From positions 4,874 to 68,873 of the forward strand of contig CAZYZD010000001.1 in NCBI GenBank assembly GCA_964651755.1: DNA of 64,000 nt. Direction: 5' to 3'. The notes beneath the pieces were generated by a model that ran no database searches, was not told where the DNA came from, and was given only the letters and a program-made list of their open reading frames with translations. A program made the position numbers and the translations under genes. Shown piece by piece: positions 26,935-35,119 of this stretch (its first letter is position 1; every line of letters begins with the position of its first letter). The stretch comes from QNZT01 sp964651755. Its GTDB lineage: Bacteria; Campylobacterota; Campylobacteria; Campylobacterales; QNZT01.

Positions 26935-28023
26935 ATGAAGCCACATAAAAAACGTATATTCTTCTTTCTTCCATTTATGAACGGCGGCGGTGCCGAAAGA
27001 GTTGTCCTTACACTTTTGACACATCTTGACAAAACAAAATTTGAACCTACTCTTGTACTGCTCAAAAAAGAGGGACGCTACCTTCCTCTTGTTCCAAAAG
27101 ATATCAAAATCATCGATCTTCAAGTCACACAAGCACGTTATGCTCTCTTTAAAATTGTACAACTTGTCAAAAAAGAGAAACCGGATATCATTTTTACCAC
27201 CCTCGCCTACCTCAACCTTATTATTGCACTTATCATTCCTCTTTTTAAGAATAGCGTCATGTTTATTGCCCGTGAATCCAATACCGTTTCTGTCAGGAAC
27301 AAAAGAGAAAAATATCCCAAAATTTTTGACTGGCTCTATCGAAATATCTACAAAAATTTTCATCATATTGTCACACAGGCAGAAGCAATGAGGGAAGATC
27401 TTCAAAAAAACTACAAAATTCCCGTATCAAAAATGCAAATCATATACAATCCGGTTGATAGCAATTATATTCGAAGTATGTCACTAAAAAAATCAGAACT
27501 ATTGCCCAAAACAAAATATAACCTGCTTGCAGTAGGTAGACTGGACTATGAAAAAGGATTTGATTTGCTGCTTCAAAGTATTTCTCAACTTGATGAAAGC
27601 TACCACCTCACAATTTTGGGAGAAGGAGAAGAGAAAGAAGCACTTTTACTCCAGACAAAAGCCCTAAAGCTTGAAAACCAAGTCACCTTTGCCGGTTTTA
27701 CAGATAATCCCTACGCTTATATGAAAGAAGCAGATCTTCTGGTACTGAGTTCGCGTTATGAAGGTTTACCAAATGTTATTCTCGAAGCAAACTGCTGCGG
27801 TACACCTGTTGTTGCCTATGACTCGGCAGGAGGAACGGGGGAGATTGTTCATAACGGGGAAAACGGTTATTTGGTACCTCCGTTTGATACTGTATTATTT
27901 GCAAAAACCATAGAAAAAGCACGTCATCACACTTTTGATTCCCAAACTATTGCACAACATACGGAAGAGCTTTTTGGTATCGATAAAGTGATTCAAAAAT
28001 ACGAAAACCTATTTTTATCATAA
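26935..28023 (+). CDS. glycosyltransferase family 4
   Basis: A 362-residue GT-B glycosyltransferase. The start shows the acceptor-side loop PFMNGGGAERVVLTLL, the middle has the linker AVGRLDYEKGFDLLLQ (about residue 202), and the donor motif is SSRYEGLPNVILEANCCGTPVVA (about 282). It lies 41 bases after the tyrosine kinase gene, in the same direction, and closes the polysaccharide locus. It shares the SPGGAERV-type N-terminus with the GT4 at 11615, so the two may use related acceptors. The donor sugar is unknown. Confidence 0.92.
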   Translation: MKPHKKRIFFFLPFMNGGGAERVVLTLLTHLDKTKFEPTLVLLKKEGRYLPLVPKDIKIIDLQVTQARYALFKIVQLVKKEKPDIIFTTLAYLNLIIALIIPLFKNSVMFIARESNTVSVRNKREKYPKIFDWLYRNIYKNFHHIVTQAEAMREDLQKNYKIPVSKMQIIYNPVDSNYIRSMSLKKSELLPKTKYNLLAVGRLDYEKGFDLLLQSISQLDESYHLTILGEGEEKEALLLQTKALKLENQVTFAGFTDNPYAYMKEADLLVLSSRYEGLPNVILEANCCGTPVVAYDSAGGTGEIVHNGENGYLVPPFDTVLFAKTIEKARHHTFDSQTIAQHTEELFGIDKVIQKYENLFLS

Positions 28024-28046
28024 AAATATTTTGGGGAAAATGTTAA

Positions 28047-28334
28047 TTATCGAAGTTGACGCCCTTTTTTACATTTTTCCAGCTCTTTTTTCAATCTTTT
28101 GATTTCAGCCTTTAACATTGCATTCTCTTCTTTGAGACTTTTTGGCGGATTTTGTAAAATAATCTCTTCCGACAACTCTGCTTCCACTTCATCATCCAGT
28201 AAAATATAAACTATCTCCTTACCATTTTCTTCAACTGTTTCTGTCTTTACTTTTCCTTCACGCGTCATTTTAATAACATTATAGATACTAAGTTTGTGTG
28301 TTCTGGCATACTCTTTAATAGTAGCTCTCTTCAT
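28047..28334 (-). CDS. small helix-turn-helix-like protein with C-terminal coiled coil
   Basis: A 95-residue protein. Residues 1-45 have a MerR/excisionase-like or DUF3972-like layout (TIKEYARTHKLSIYNVIKMTREGKVKTE, followed by YILLDD), and residues 68-90 form a charged coiled coil (SLKEENAMLKAEIKRLKKELE) ending in basic residues. AGGAGG precedes the ATG by four bases. It probably binds DNA or a partner as a dimer, but no target can be read from the sequence. It is divergent from the DUF1456 gene with 70 bases between. Confidence 0.75.
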   Translation of the reverse strand: MKRATIKEYARTHKLSIYNVIKMTREGKVKTETVEENGKEIVYILLDDEVEAELSEEIILQNPPKSLKEENAMLKAEIKRLKKELEKCKKGRQLR

Positions 28335-28404
28335 GAAGCCTCCTGAATATTTTTTGCAAATTGTACAAAGAGTGTGCTAAAGTTTCCTATGCTACACTAC
28401 TTCT

Positions 28405-28869
28405 ATGACAAAAAACAAAATATTACAACAACTACAACAGATTGAACAATTTGACAATACAAAAATGCTGGAAATTTTTCGTCTTGGCGAAATGGAAATA
28501 CCAAAAGAGCGACTTGAAGGCTATCTTGCAACACCTGAAGAGAAACACTATCTTGACTGCGGCGCACAGGCATTGGGGCACTTTCTGGATGGGCTTATTC
28601 TTTACAAACGCGGTCCGTCTGATAAAAAAACCTCTGATGAGACACCAGTAGCACTGACAAATAATTTGATCTTAAAAAAACTTCGTATTGCTTATGATCT
28701 TAAAGAAGCTGATTTATTTGCCATTTTCAATGCAGTGGATATAGAGATTACAAAAGGTGAACTCAGCTCTTTATTTCGTAAAGAAGATCATAAGAAATTC
28801 AGATTCTGCCCGGACTCGATACTGGAACTCTTTTTAGAGGGATTAAAGATTTGTGAACAAAAAATTTAA
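28405..28869 (+). CDS. DUF1456 family protein (YehS-like)
   Basis: A 154-residue protein with two copies of the DUF1456 helical unit: residues about 1-75 (NKILQQLQQI through GHFLDGLILYKRG) and 88-150 (NNLILKKLRIAYDLKEADLFAIFNAVDIEITKGELSSLFRK through LELFLEGLK). E. coli YehS belongs to this family, whose role is unknown. No clear ribosome binding site precedes the ATG. It converges with a 47-codon gene, 11 bases away. Confidence 0.88.
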   Translation: MTKNKILQQLQQIEQFDNTKMLEIFRLGEMEIPKERLEGYLATPEEKHYLDCGAQALGHFLDGLILYKRGPSDKKTSDETPVALTNNLILKKLRIAYDLKEADLFAIFNAVDIEITKGELSSLFRKEDHKKFRFCPDSILELFLEGLKICEQKI

Positions 28870-28880
28870 TACTTTATATT

Positions 28881-29024
28881 TTACTTCTGTTCAAATATAT
28901 TTTTCAACTTCTGTAAAACGCTATCTTGAGATTTAAGTCCCACTCTTTCACGTAAAGCTTTAATCTCATAATAGAGCTTTCGCAAATGTACAGGTACATA
29001 AATCTCAAATTCTTCTTTTTTCAT
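28881..29024 (-). CDS. 47-residue protein coupled to the ZorAB-like motor genes
   Basis: A short gene whose ATG overlaps the stop of the OmpA/MotB-like gene as ATGA, the usual sign of translational coupling. The product is a soluble 47-residue protein beginning MKKEEFEIYVPVHLRKLYYE, followed by a charged helical part (ALRERVGLKSQDSVLQKLKNIF). The layout of a short strand followed by helices recalls ribbon-helix-helix or adaptor proteins. I do not recognise it. Its fixed attachment to the motor pair suggests a regulator or a cytoplasmic partner of that complex. Confidence 0.65.
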   Translation of the reverse strand: MKKEEFEIYVPVHLRKLYYEIKALRERVGLKSQDSVLQKLKNIFEQK

Positions 29025-30112
29025 CTATTTAAAAATTTCTCCAGTTCTTTAATCGCTTTTTCATTTTTGATACGAAATTTGATCTCAATTCTTCTGGAAG
29101 CGCTTTTATCTTCATTGCCGTTATTATCATAAATAAGATCCGCATAGGATCTGCCGCTTGCACTCAAATATTTACTATATAGTTCCCTGTTTGAAGGATC
29201 ACTTTCATATAAAAACTTCATAACTTCCAAAGCACGCTTTTGGGAAAGCGCAAGATTATACAAATAACCTCCCACACTGTCAGTATGCCCTTCAATTGTG
29301 ATACCCTCTATATAATTACGTATCTCTTTATCCAAAAGCAGTGTCAAGATATACTTTTGCAAGATCGCCTTAAGTTCCTTTTTTGCCGAAGGTTTGAGTT
29401 TATAGGCACCTTGATTAAAGAGAATATTTGAAGAAAAACGCATTGCACCGCTTTTTGGATCAATCTGAATCGAATCACCCAGTTTCTCTTTAAGTTTACT
29501 GACAACTTTAATACGAATACCAGTCAAATTCTTAATTTTGACTTTGGTAATATTGAGTTCATCTACAAGTTTTTGATGTTCTATACTTTGATGAAGCAGT
29601 TTTTTACCAAGTGCTGCGATCTCTTCATCTTTTAATATCATGATGTTTCGTATAGCCGATAAATTCTGTTCCAGAATATCTGCCCTGCCGGTTTCATAAA
29701 GCAACTTGTTCTGAGTCTCATTCAGATCACTTTGCAAGGAGGAAATTTCTGTCTGAAATGCTTTTTCACCCTCTTCATAATCCAAAATCAATGCTTTAAG
29801 TTTTGCCACTTCATTTGCCTGTAAAGTCAAATTTTTGACAAATGATTCTTTCTCCTTTTTCATCTTTGCAAGATCTTCAATACTTTTATGCAATTTTCGA
29901 CGAAGTTCCTGAACCTTTTTATTTTTACTTTCCAAAGCCTGTTCACTCAAGCCCAGTGCTTCCCTTTTTTGTGCTAAATCCTGCTGTACATAAACATACC
30001 GCACTACAATAGCCCCAACAACAAGAATAAAAACGAACAAAAGTCCTGCCATCAAGTCAGCATAGGATATCCAAAAGTTTTGTTCCTCTTTTTCATGATC
30101 TTGCTTATACAT
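29021..30112 (-). CDS. MotB/ZorB-like OmpA-domain protein
   Basis: A 363-residue inner-membrane protein. The single N-terminal helix carries the proton-channel aspartate (WISYADLMAGLLFVFILV, Asp near residue 19), as in MotB and ZorB. A coiled coil of about 170 residues follows (about 40-205), then a C-terminal OmpA-like peptidoglycan-binding domain with ITIEGHTDSVG (about 272) and the late SASRRIEIKFR motif. It is preceded by a MotA/ExbB-type partner four bases away. Defence ZorB proteins are shorter and lack so long a coiled coil, and no zorC, zorD or zorE is near, so its job is uncertain. Confidence 0.88.
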   Translation of the reverse strand: MYKQDHEKEEQNFWISYADLMAGLLFVFILVVGAIVVRYVYVQQDLAQKREALGLSEQALESKNKKVQELRRKLHKSIEDLAKMKKEKESFVKNLTLQANEVAKLKALILDYEEGEKAFQTEISSLQSDLNETQNKLLYETGRADILEQNLSAIRNIMILKDEEIAALGKKLLHQSIEHQKLVDELNITKVKIKNLTGIRIKVVSKLKEKLGDSIQIDPKSGAMRFSSNILFNQGAYKLKPSAKKELKAILQKYILTLLLDKEIRNYIEGITIEGHTDSVGGYLYNLALSQKRALEVMKFLYESDPSNRELYSKYLSASGRSYADLIYDNNGNEDKSASRRIEIKFRIKNEKAIKELEKFLNR

Positions 30113-30116
30113 ACAA

Positions 30117-31415
30117 CTATCCGTCCATATCTTTCAACGAAGAGAGCTGCCGAATAATTTTTGCAGTTTCGGAATCTATCAGCTCCAGAGAAGTACGTAG
30201 TTTATTCGTATAGGATTCATCAAAATTATTCAGATGCCTGTTAAATGCCACTGCCACTTTCTGGCTCTCAAGACGCATACTATTCAGACTCTCCTGAACA
30301 TGTTTATAGAGCTTTTCTATATGTTCGGCATTGACACTTTCAAGCGCCCGGCTAAGCTCTTCCGTATGTTTTGCCAATAGTTGCGTCGTTCTCGATAAAT
30401 TATCTTCCCTTACAGCCAAATCCTGATTTACCAGGCGTAATAGTTTATGCGTACTCTCCAAAGAGTACACAACATCTTCCATCTTATTACGAATGTGTTC
30501 ATACGCGCCGAAAAGCTGTTCACTCATCTGCATACTTTTTTCACTGAGTTTGATAATCTCTTCAAAATGTTCGGTAGATTTTTGAAATGCTTTTTGTTCT
30601 TGATGTATAATCGACTCAAACATCTGCATTCTCTCTTGCAAGGTATCTTGAAGATTATCTATAAATTCATTGGAAGAAATTTTGGTGAAAAGTGTATTGA
30701 GGTTTTCAAAATTTTTCATACTCTGGGTAAAATGTACCTGTTCAATCTCCTCTTTTGTCCAGAAAAAGCTACGTGTTTTTTCACGAATAATACGTACGTG
30801 CCGTTCAAATTCACTCATCCCCTTTTTCTCAAAAAAGATCCACCATAAAGAGAGGAAAATACCGTAAATAGAGACATAAAATGCTGTACCTACACCACCC
30901 AAAAGCTGAGAAATCTCCTGTTCCAGCTGGGCAGAATCCTGAGAAGAAAAATCCGGCATAGTCAAAGCGATGGAGATAAAAGTTCCCAAAATACCCAACG
31001 TAGGAAAAACACTTGCCGCTACTGAAGCGAAATTATCGTTGCGCAGCGAAGTAGTAAAATTTTTAATAAACTGATCAAACGGTGCATTTGCTTTGTGTAC
31101 TCCACCTATATCAAGCAAATTTTTATCGATATATTTTTCCAAAGCTGCCCCAAGCACCCCTTGTTTTCTTTTAAACTTGCATGCCGCATAATAGGCATTG
31201 TGCTTCATAAAAAGAAGGTAAATAATAAAGATCATCCCTATCATCACTACACTATGAAACTCCATACGCAAAGATATCATCTTCAAATAAGCAGCTACGG
31301 CACCGGCAAATATCAGCAAAGGAATCCATGCCAACCATATCAAACGACTAAAACAACTCCCCTGTTTACGGCTACTGACATGAAAGTCTACCAATTCATC
31401 TTCATCATACTTCAT
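30117..31415 (-). CDS. MotA/TolQ/ExbB (ZorA-like) proton channel protein
   Basis: A 432-residue inner-membrane protein. Two N-terminal hydrophobic segments (about residues 25-65) are followed, after a cytoplasmic loop, by the conserved MotA/ExbB helices FPTLGILGTFISIALTM (about 135) and GGVGTAFYVSIYGIFLSLWW (about 170). The C-terminal 230 residues form a long cytoplasmic coiled coil, the ZorA-like tail. With the MotB-like protein it should form a proton-driven rotary motor anchored to peptidoglycan. It is the first gene of a three-gene operon (motor A, motor B, 47-residue protein). Confidence 0.88.
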   Translation of the reverse strand: MKYDEDELVDFHVSSRKQGSCFSRLIWLAWIPLLIFAGAVAAYLKMISLRMEFHSVVMIGMIFIIYLLFMKHNAYYAACKFKRKQGVLGAALEKYIDKNLLDIGGVHKANAPFDQFIKNFTTSLRNDNFASVAASVFPTLGILGTFISIALTMPDFSSQDSAQLEQEISQLLGGVGTAFYVSIYGIFLSLWWIFFEKKGMSEFERHVRIIREKTRSFFWTKEEIEQVHFTQSMKNFENLNTLFTKISSNEFIDNLQDTLQERMQMFESIIHQEQKAFQKSTEHFEEIIKLSEKSMQMSEQLFGAYEHIRNKMEDVVYSLESTHKLLRLVNQDLAVREDNLSRTTQLLAKHTEELSRALESVNAEHIEKLYKHVQESLNSMRLESQKVAVAFNRHLNNFDESYTNKLRTSLELIDSETAKIIRQLSSLKDMDG

Positions 31416-31526
31416 GAAATACTCCTGATCTTTGGGGATTATAGCATCATAGATTTAGTATGATCTTGCAAACGATAACTATATTAGGTGTATAATGATA
31501 TAAAGAGATACCCAGGAAGGAATACT

Positions 31527-31745
31527 ATGGATAATGAAATACATTTTATACTTCATCCAGATAAAGTAGAAGAATTAAAACTCTTTTCTGAAATTCTAAA
31601 AAAAGATTACAATACAATTCTCAATGAAGCACTGGAATTATATTTTGATGCTGCAAGAAAAAGGATGCTGGAAAAAAACTTTGAAGATGAAAATATGGAA
31701 ACCAATCTGGATTTTGACGAATTTTGGGATGGTGTGGATATTTAA
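31527..31745 (+). CDS. small ribbon-helix-helix-like protein
   Basis: A 72-residue acidic protein. The N-terminal part MDNEIHFILHPDKVEELKLFSEIL followed by KDYNTILNEALELYFD fits a ribbon-helix-helix or MetJ/Arc-like fold (strand, helix, helix), and the C-terminal tail is strongly acidic (ENMETNLDFDEFWDG). I chose the ATG at 31527, which has AGGAAGG seven bases upstream. An ATG at 31488 would add 13 residues and has no such site. It may be an antitoxin-like or autonomous regulator; no toxin gene lies next to it. Confidence 0.6.
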   Translation: MDNEIHFILHPDKVEELKLFSEILKKDYNTILNEALELYFDAARKRMLEKNFEDENMETNLDFDEFWDGVDI

Positions 31746-31907
31746 CTATTTTTCCTGATATTTACTGCAATCCTTTCCGCTGCTTTTTTTCACAACAGCG
31801 GAAGGAATTTGCAGAGATTTAAAACCAAAAGCTTTGCACCCATGGGGCTGATTTTTATCCCATGTCACATAATAGTAACGGCAACGCTTACAGTTTATTT
31901 TTAACAA
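31746..31907 (-). CDS. 53-residue conserved cysteine-containing protein (TTG start)
   Basis: A small gene directly behind the NosL-like gene. The TTG start at 31907 has AGGAG seven bases upstream, inside the end of the preceding gene. The protein has four Cys (CKRC, then GCKAFGF, then KDC) and the pattern CRYYYVTWDKNQPHGCKAFGFKS, followed by PSAVV and SSGKDC. I recall this pattern from short uncharacterised bacterial proteins. The CxxC and two later cysteines could bind a metal ion. Its stop touches that of the convergent ribbon-helix-helix gene. The function is unknown. Confidence 0.7.
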   Translation of the reverse strand: MLKINCKRCRYYYVTWDKNQPHGCKAFGFKSLQIPSAVVKKSSGKDCSKYQEK

Positions 31908-31910
31908 ATA

Positions 31911-32609
31911 CTATCTCCTGCTTAAGAAAAGACCAACAGCCTGCAACTGTTTTCCATTTAACCCTTTACATAAACCATTTTTCACAACAAATGCTTTTGC
32001 CTCTGCCGGTGAACTGAATTTTTTATCGGTTGGTGTACACATTTTACCATAAATCATCTCTCCTTTTTTAGCCATCATTGCCTGTTTTTTGGAGATCATG
32101 GCACTATCTTTTTCAAAATCTTTTTTCGCGACTTCATATGCTCCCGCAAAATCCATCACTTTTCCACCATGTTCTTTGGCAAAAGCTTCTGCAGCTTCTT
32201 TGGAAGAGAATGCATACTTGCTTGTCATACTCATTGTACCTTTTACATTACTTCCTACAACATATGTTGCTTTTTCAACAGGAATAAATTTCAAAGTTAC
32301 AACATCTACAACTTTAATATTTTTGGGTTCTTTATGGTTGATCTCTTTATCTTCTACCAAACAGTGAATTGAACAATACTGTTTTACTTTTCCATCCACT
32401 TCAGCTGCATGATTGGACTTGTAAAACATCGGTAGATTCATACCACACTGAGGACAAAACATTTTGGCATCCCCTTGTTGCAGGATTTGTGCTTTATCCA
32501 TTGGTACTGTTTGAAACATTTTGTGTTTCATCATCGGTTTTTGCCCCATATCGGCTCCTGCTGTCACAGACATCAAAAACATCAATGCAAATAAGAATAA
32601 CTTTTTCAT
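31911..32609 (-). CDS. exported NosL-like copper-binding accessory protein
   Basis: A protein of about 232 residues with a signal peptide (MKKLFLFALMFLMSVTAGA). A NosL-type core starts at about residue 45 with MFCPQCGMNLPMFYKSNHAAEV (C-x2-C-x-M copper-site pattern), then YCSIHCLVED and FAFSS/AEAFAKEHGGKV-like segments typical of NosL. The C-terminal 70 residues (DSAMISKK to LSRR) are an extra Lys/Met-rich part with a KMCTPTDKKFSSPAEAKAFV repeat of the same style. I chose the ATG at 32609 with AAGGGG seven bases upstream; the frame stays open to 32678 but the extension has no signal-like start. It is divergent from the cytochrome c peroxidase gene. Confidence 0.82.
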   Translation of the reverse strand: MKKLFLFALMFLMSVTAGADMGQKPMMKHKMFQTVPMDKAQILQQGDAKMFCPQCGMNLPMFYKSNHAAEVDGKVKQYCSIHCLVEDKEINHKEPKNIKVVDVVTLKFIPVEKATYVVGSNVKGTMSMTSKYAFSSKEAAEAFAKEHGGKVMDFAGAYEVAKKDFEKDSAMISKKQAMMAKKGEMIYGKMCTPTDKKFSSPAEAKAFVVKNGLCKGLNGKQLQAVGLFLSRR

Positions 32610-32658
32610 AATTTTCCCCTTTTTAAATAATTTCAAAAAAAAATTGTACAACACATTT

Positions 32659-32675
32659 GTTAACTTAATGTTAAA
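32659..32675. promoter_or_regulatory. tandem GTTAA half-sites, 11 bases apart, between nosL-like and peroxidase genes
   Basis: GTTAAC at 32659 and GTTAAA at 32670 stand exactly 11 bases apart in the divergent promoter region. This matches the layout of OmpR-family response regulator sites and the half-sites at 59624-59640. It could control one or both flanking genes. As an alternative it reads as an imperfect palindrome TTGTTAAC / GTTAAACAA. Confidence 0.45.
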
Positions 32676-32788
32676 CAAAACTTTAAATTATTAATAATAT
32701 TTTTCTATCGATAATTAATATCTTCTTAAGCATTAAAGAAGTAAAATTCTTCTCGAAAAATAAAAATTATTCTAAAGGAGCAAATATC

Positions 32789-33811
32789 ATGAAAAAAACA
32801 CTTAGTTTAGCACTTATCTTAGTCTCAACTTCAACACTTTTTGCAGCTGATGCATTAATAGACAAAGCCAAAAAAGCAGGTTTGGCACCCATTCCGGCAG
32901 ACAAAGCAGCCTTGATGAAACTCATCGACAATCCCAAAAATCCTGTAACAGATGCAAAAGTAGAACTTGGTAAAAAACTCTATTTTGATCCAAGACTTTC
33001 TAAAAGCAACTTGATTAGTTGTAACACTTGTCACAATCTTGCAACAGGCGGTATAGACGGTGTCAGTGCGGCAATTGGTCACAAATGGACAGCAAATCCT
33101 CACCACTTAAACTCTCCTACTGTATACAACGCTGTATTTATGGATAAACAATTCTGGGACGGTAGATCTCCTGATCTTGAAGACCAGGCACAAGGACCTA
33201 TGCAGGCAGCACCGGAAATGGCAATTTCAAAAGAGATGGCAGTTGAAAGAATCAGCTCTATGCCGGCATACGTAGAAGAGTTTAAAAAAGTTTATGGTGA
33301 CGATAAAATCACTTTCAAAAAGATTGCAGATACTATCGGTGCATTTGAAAGAACTCTGGTAACGCCATCACCATTTGACAAGTTTCTACAAGGAGATGCA
33401 AACGCTTTAACAGATGCACAGAAAGAGGGTCTTAAAGTATTCATCGACAAAGGCTGTACAGCATGTCATACCGGTGTAGGTATAGGTGGAAGTATGCAGC
33501 CATTCCCTGTTGCGAAACCTTACAAATATGCAAATGTTGGTGATTTCAAAGGTGACAAAAACGGTATGGTAAAAACACCGACATTAAGAAATATCACTGA
33601 AACAGCACCTTACTACCACAACGGTGCAGTATGGTCATTGAGTGAAGCAATCAAAATCATGGGAGAAACACAACTTGGTGTAGATTTGACAGATAAAGAA
33701 GTTGCTTCTATCAAAGCATTTTTGACTTCACTTACAGGTGAAAAACCAAAAGTAATCTATCCTCAACTTCCGGCAGTTACAGATAAAACACCAAAACCTG
33801 TCGCTGATTAA
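32789..33811 (+). CDS. ccpA: di-haem cytochrome c peroxidase
   Basis: Periplasmic bacterial cytochrome c peroxidase (340 residues) that reduces hydrogen peroxide with electrons from c-type cytochromes. There is a signal peptide to about residue 19 (LFA). Two CxxCH haem sites are present: CNTCH (about residue 73) in the N-terminal peroxidatic domain and CTACH (about 225) in the electron-transfer domain. The NSPTVYNAVFMDKQFWDGR and PTLRNITETAPYYHNGAVWSL segments are family hallmarks. AAAGGAG stands before the ATG. It is divergent from the NosL-like gene with shared upstream half-sites and ends at a hairpin terminator. Confidence 0.95.
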   Translation: MKKTLSLALILVSTSTLFAADALIDKAKKAGLAPIPADKAALMKLIDNPKNPVTDAKVELGKKLYFDPRLSKSNLISCNTCHNLATGGIDGVSAAIGHKWTANPHHLNSPTVYNAVFMDKQFWDGRSPDLEDQAQGPMQAAPEMAISKEMAVERISSMPAYVEEFKKVYGDDKITFKKIADTIGAFERTLVTPSPFDKFLQGDANALTDAQKEGLKVFIDKGCTACHTGVGIGGSMQPFPVAKPYKYANVGDFKGDKNGMVKTPTLRNITETAPYYHNGAVWSLSEAIKIMGETQLGVDLTDKEVASIKAFLTSLTGEKPKVIYPQLPAVTDKTPKPVAD

Positions 33812-33824
33812 ACACTTCTTTTAC

Positions 33825-33849
33825 ACCAGACTCTGAAAAAGAGTCTGGT
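33825..33849. terminator. hairpin terminator between peroxidase and tgt
   Basis: A perfect nine-base stem ACCAGACTC / GAGTCTGGT around a seven-base A-rich loop, followed by a short T-run on the plus strand. It lies between two convergent genes, so it probably stops transcription from both sides. Confidence 0.75.
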
Positions 33850-33852
33850 ATT

Positions 33853-34974
33853 TTAGCCACCTCTTTTTTCATAAAATGTTTTTTTATATGCTTTAAATCT
33901 TCCCTCCAAAATCGCCTCCCGGACTTCTCGCATAAGCGTTAAATAATAGTGTAGATTATGCAAGGATGCCAACCTGAAATAGGTTAATTCCTTAGCTCTG
34001 AAGAGATGATTTAAATACCCACGGGAGTAATGTCTGCACGTATGACAGGTACAGCTGCTGTCGATAGGTTCATCACTGAGTTTGTGCTTTGCCCCTTTGA
34101 TGTTAAGTTTACCAAATGTCGTAAAAATCGTCCCGTTTCTTGCATTTCTTGTCGGCATTACACAATCGAACATATCCACACCCCGTTCGATATTTTCGAT
34201 CAAATCTTCCGGCGTTCCAACCCCCATCAGGTAACGTGGTTTATCATGAGGTAAAAAAGGTACCGTATATTCAACCGTATCATACATATCTTTGTTTGCT
34301 TCACCTACACTCAATCCACCAATAGCAAAACCGTCAAAATCAAACTCCGTTAATTGGGTAGCAGAGAGTTTACGAAACTCTTTATCTATACCACCCTGCA
34401 CAATAGCAAAGATATTTTGATTTATTCCAATCCCCTCTTTTTGTTTCTGTCTGTGATACTCTATGGAAGCTTTTGCCCAGTTGGTCGTACGTTCTATAGA
34501 AAGCTTGATACGTTCCTTTTCAGCAGGCAAAGCGATAAGGTCATCTAGTATCATCATGATATCACTTCCCAAATTGTACTGGATATCTAAGACTTTTTCC
34601 GGAGTAAAATAGTGGGAAGAACCGTCTATATGACTTTTGAAGTGAATACCCTTCTCATCTGGTTTGGAAATGTTAGAAAGAGAAAAAGCCTGAAAACCTC
34701 CACTGTCTGTTAAAAAGCTTTTGGGATAGTTCGCAAACTCATGTAAACCGCCAAAATGTTTTACCACTTTGTCCCCCGGACGCAGATAAAGATGATAGGT
34801 ATTTGCCAGAATAATATCTGTCTGTAAAATTTCATTCATATCGTAACTATCTAGCGCTTTTACGGTACCTACCGTACCGACAGGCATAAATACCGGTGTC
34901 TCTATTTTACTATGTGCTGTGGTGATAGTACATGCTCTGGCATTGCCGTCAGTATGGTCAATTTGAAACTTCAT
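33853..34974 (-). CDS. tgt: queuine tRNA-ribosyltransferase (tRNA-guanine transglycosylase)
   Basis: A 373-residue bacterial TGT that swaps guanine-34 of tRNAs with GUN anticodons for preQ1. The nucleophile and general-base aspartates lie in FLTDSGGFQAFSL (about residue 90) and FDCVMPTRNARNG (about 265). The zinc site CTCHTCRHYSRGYLNHLF (C-x-C-x2-C then His) is at about residues 305-330. Length is normal. It is monocistronic here; the QueD-like enzyme of the same pathway is at 91-672. The promoter must lie in the 184 bases shared with divergent nosZ. Confidence 0.97.
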   Translation of the reverse strand: MKFQIDHTDGNARACTITTAHSKIETPVFMPVGTVGTVKALDSYDMNEILQTDIILANTYHLYLRPGDKVVKHFGGLHEFANYPKSFLTDSGGFQAFSLSNISKPDEKGIHFKSHIDGSSHYFTPEKVLDIQYNLGSDIMMILDDLIALPAEKERIKLSIERTTNWAKASIEYHRQKQKEGIGINQNIFAIVQGGIDKEFRKLSATQLTEFDFDGFAIGGLSVGEANKDMYDTVEYTVPFLPHDKPRYLMGVGTPEDLIENIERGVDMFDCVMPTRNARNGTIFTTFGKLNIKGAKHKLSDEPIDSSCTCHTCRHYSRGYLNHLFRAKELTYFRLASLHNLHYYLTLMREVREAILEGRFKAYKKTFYEKRGG

Positions 34975-35077
34975 TTATCCTCCTGGGAGATTTGTTAAAT
35001 TATAGTATAGATTGTGTTAAAAGGTAAAGCAGAAAAAGTTTGCAAAGATTTAATTCATTTCTATTTGGAGCAATTTC

Positions 35078-35091
35078 TTGACTTATATCAA
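35078..35091 (+). promoter_or_regulatory. Crp/Fnr-type operator upstream of nosZ
   Basis: TTGAC-TTAT-ATCAA matches the Fnr-type palindrome TTGAT-N4-ATCAA at nine of ten positions. Its centre is 41.5 bases before the start of transcription expected from the TAAAAT box at 35114, the classic class II activator position. In this phylum Crp/Fnr proteins such as NssR serve nitrogen-oxide control; which one binds here cannot be told. Confidence 0.65.
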
Positions 35092-35113
35092 ACATAATCA
35101 CTCTTAATAATAG

Positions 35114-35119
35114 TAAAAT
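35114..35119 (+). promoter_or_regulatory. likely -10 box of the nosZ promoter
   Basis: TAAAAT, at the right distance from the upstream Crp/Fnr box for a class II activated promoter, with no good -35 element, as expected for an activator-dependent start. Transcription would start near 35126, leaving a 33-base leader with a strong AAAGGAGG ribosome binding site. Confidence 0.5.

Noticed and set aside
7903..28023. Exosortase/PEP-CTERM-type exopolysaccharide locus
   Set aside because: FemAB, AsnB, deacetylase and GT4 genes recall such loci, but there is no exosortase, no PEP-CTERM protein and no PrsK/PrsR kinase pair.
28881..31415. Complete Zorya defence system
   Set aside because: Only the motor pair resembles Zorya; no helicase, nuclease or ZorC-like gene is present nearby and the flanking genes are unrelated.
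32610..32678. N-terminal extension of the NosL-like protein
   Set aside because: The signal peptide begins at the internal Met (32609), which has a good ribosome binding site; the extension is AT-rich promoter DNA that happens to be open.
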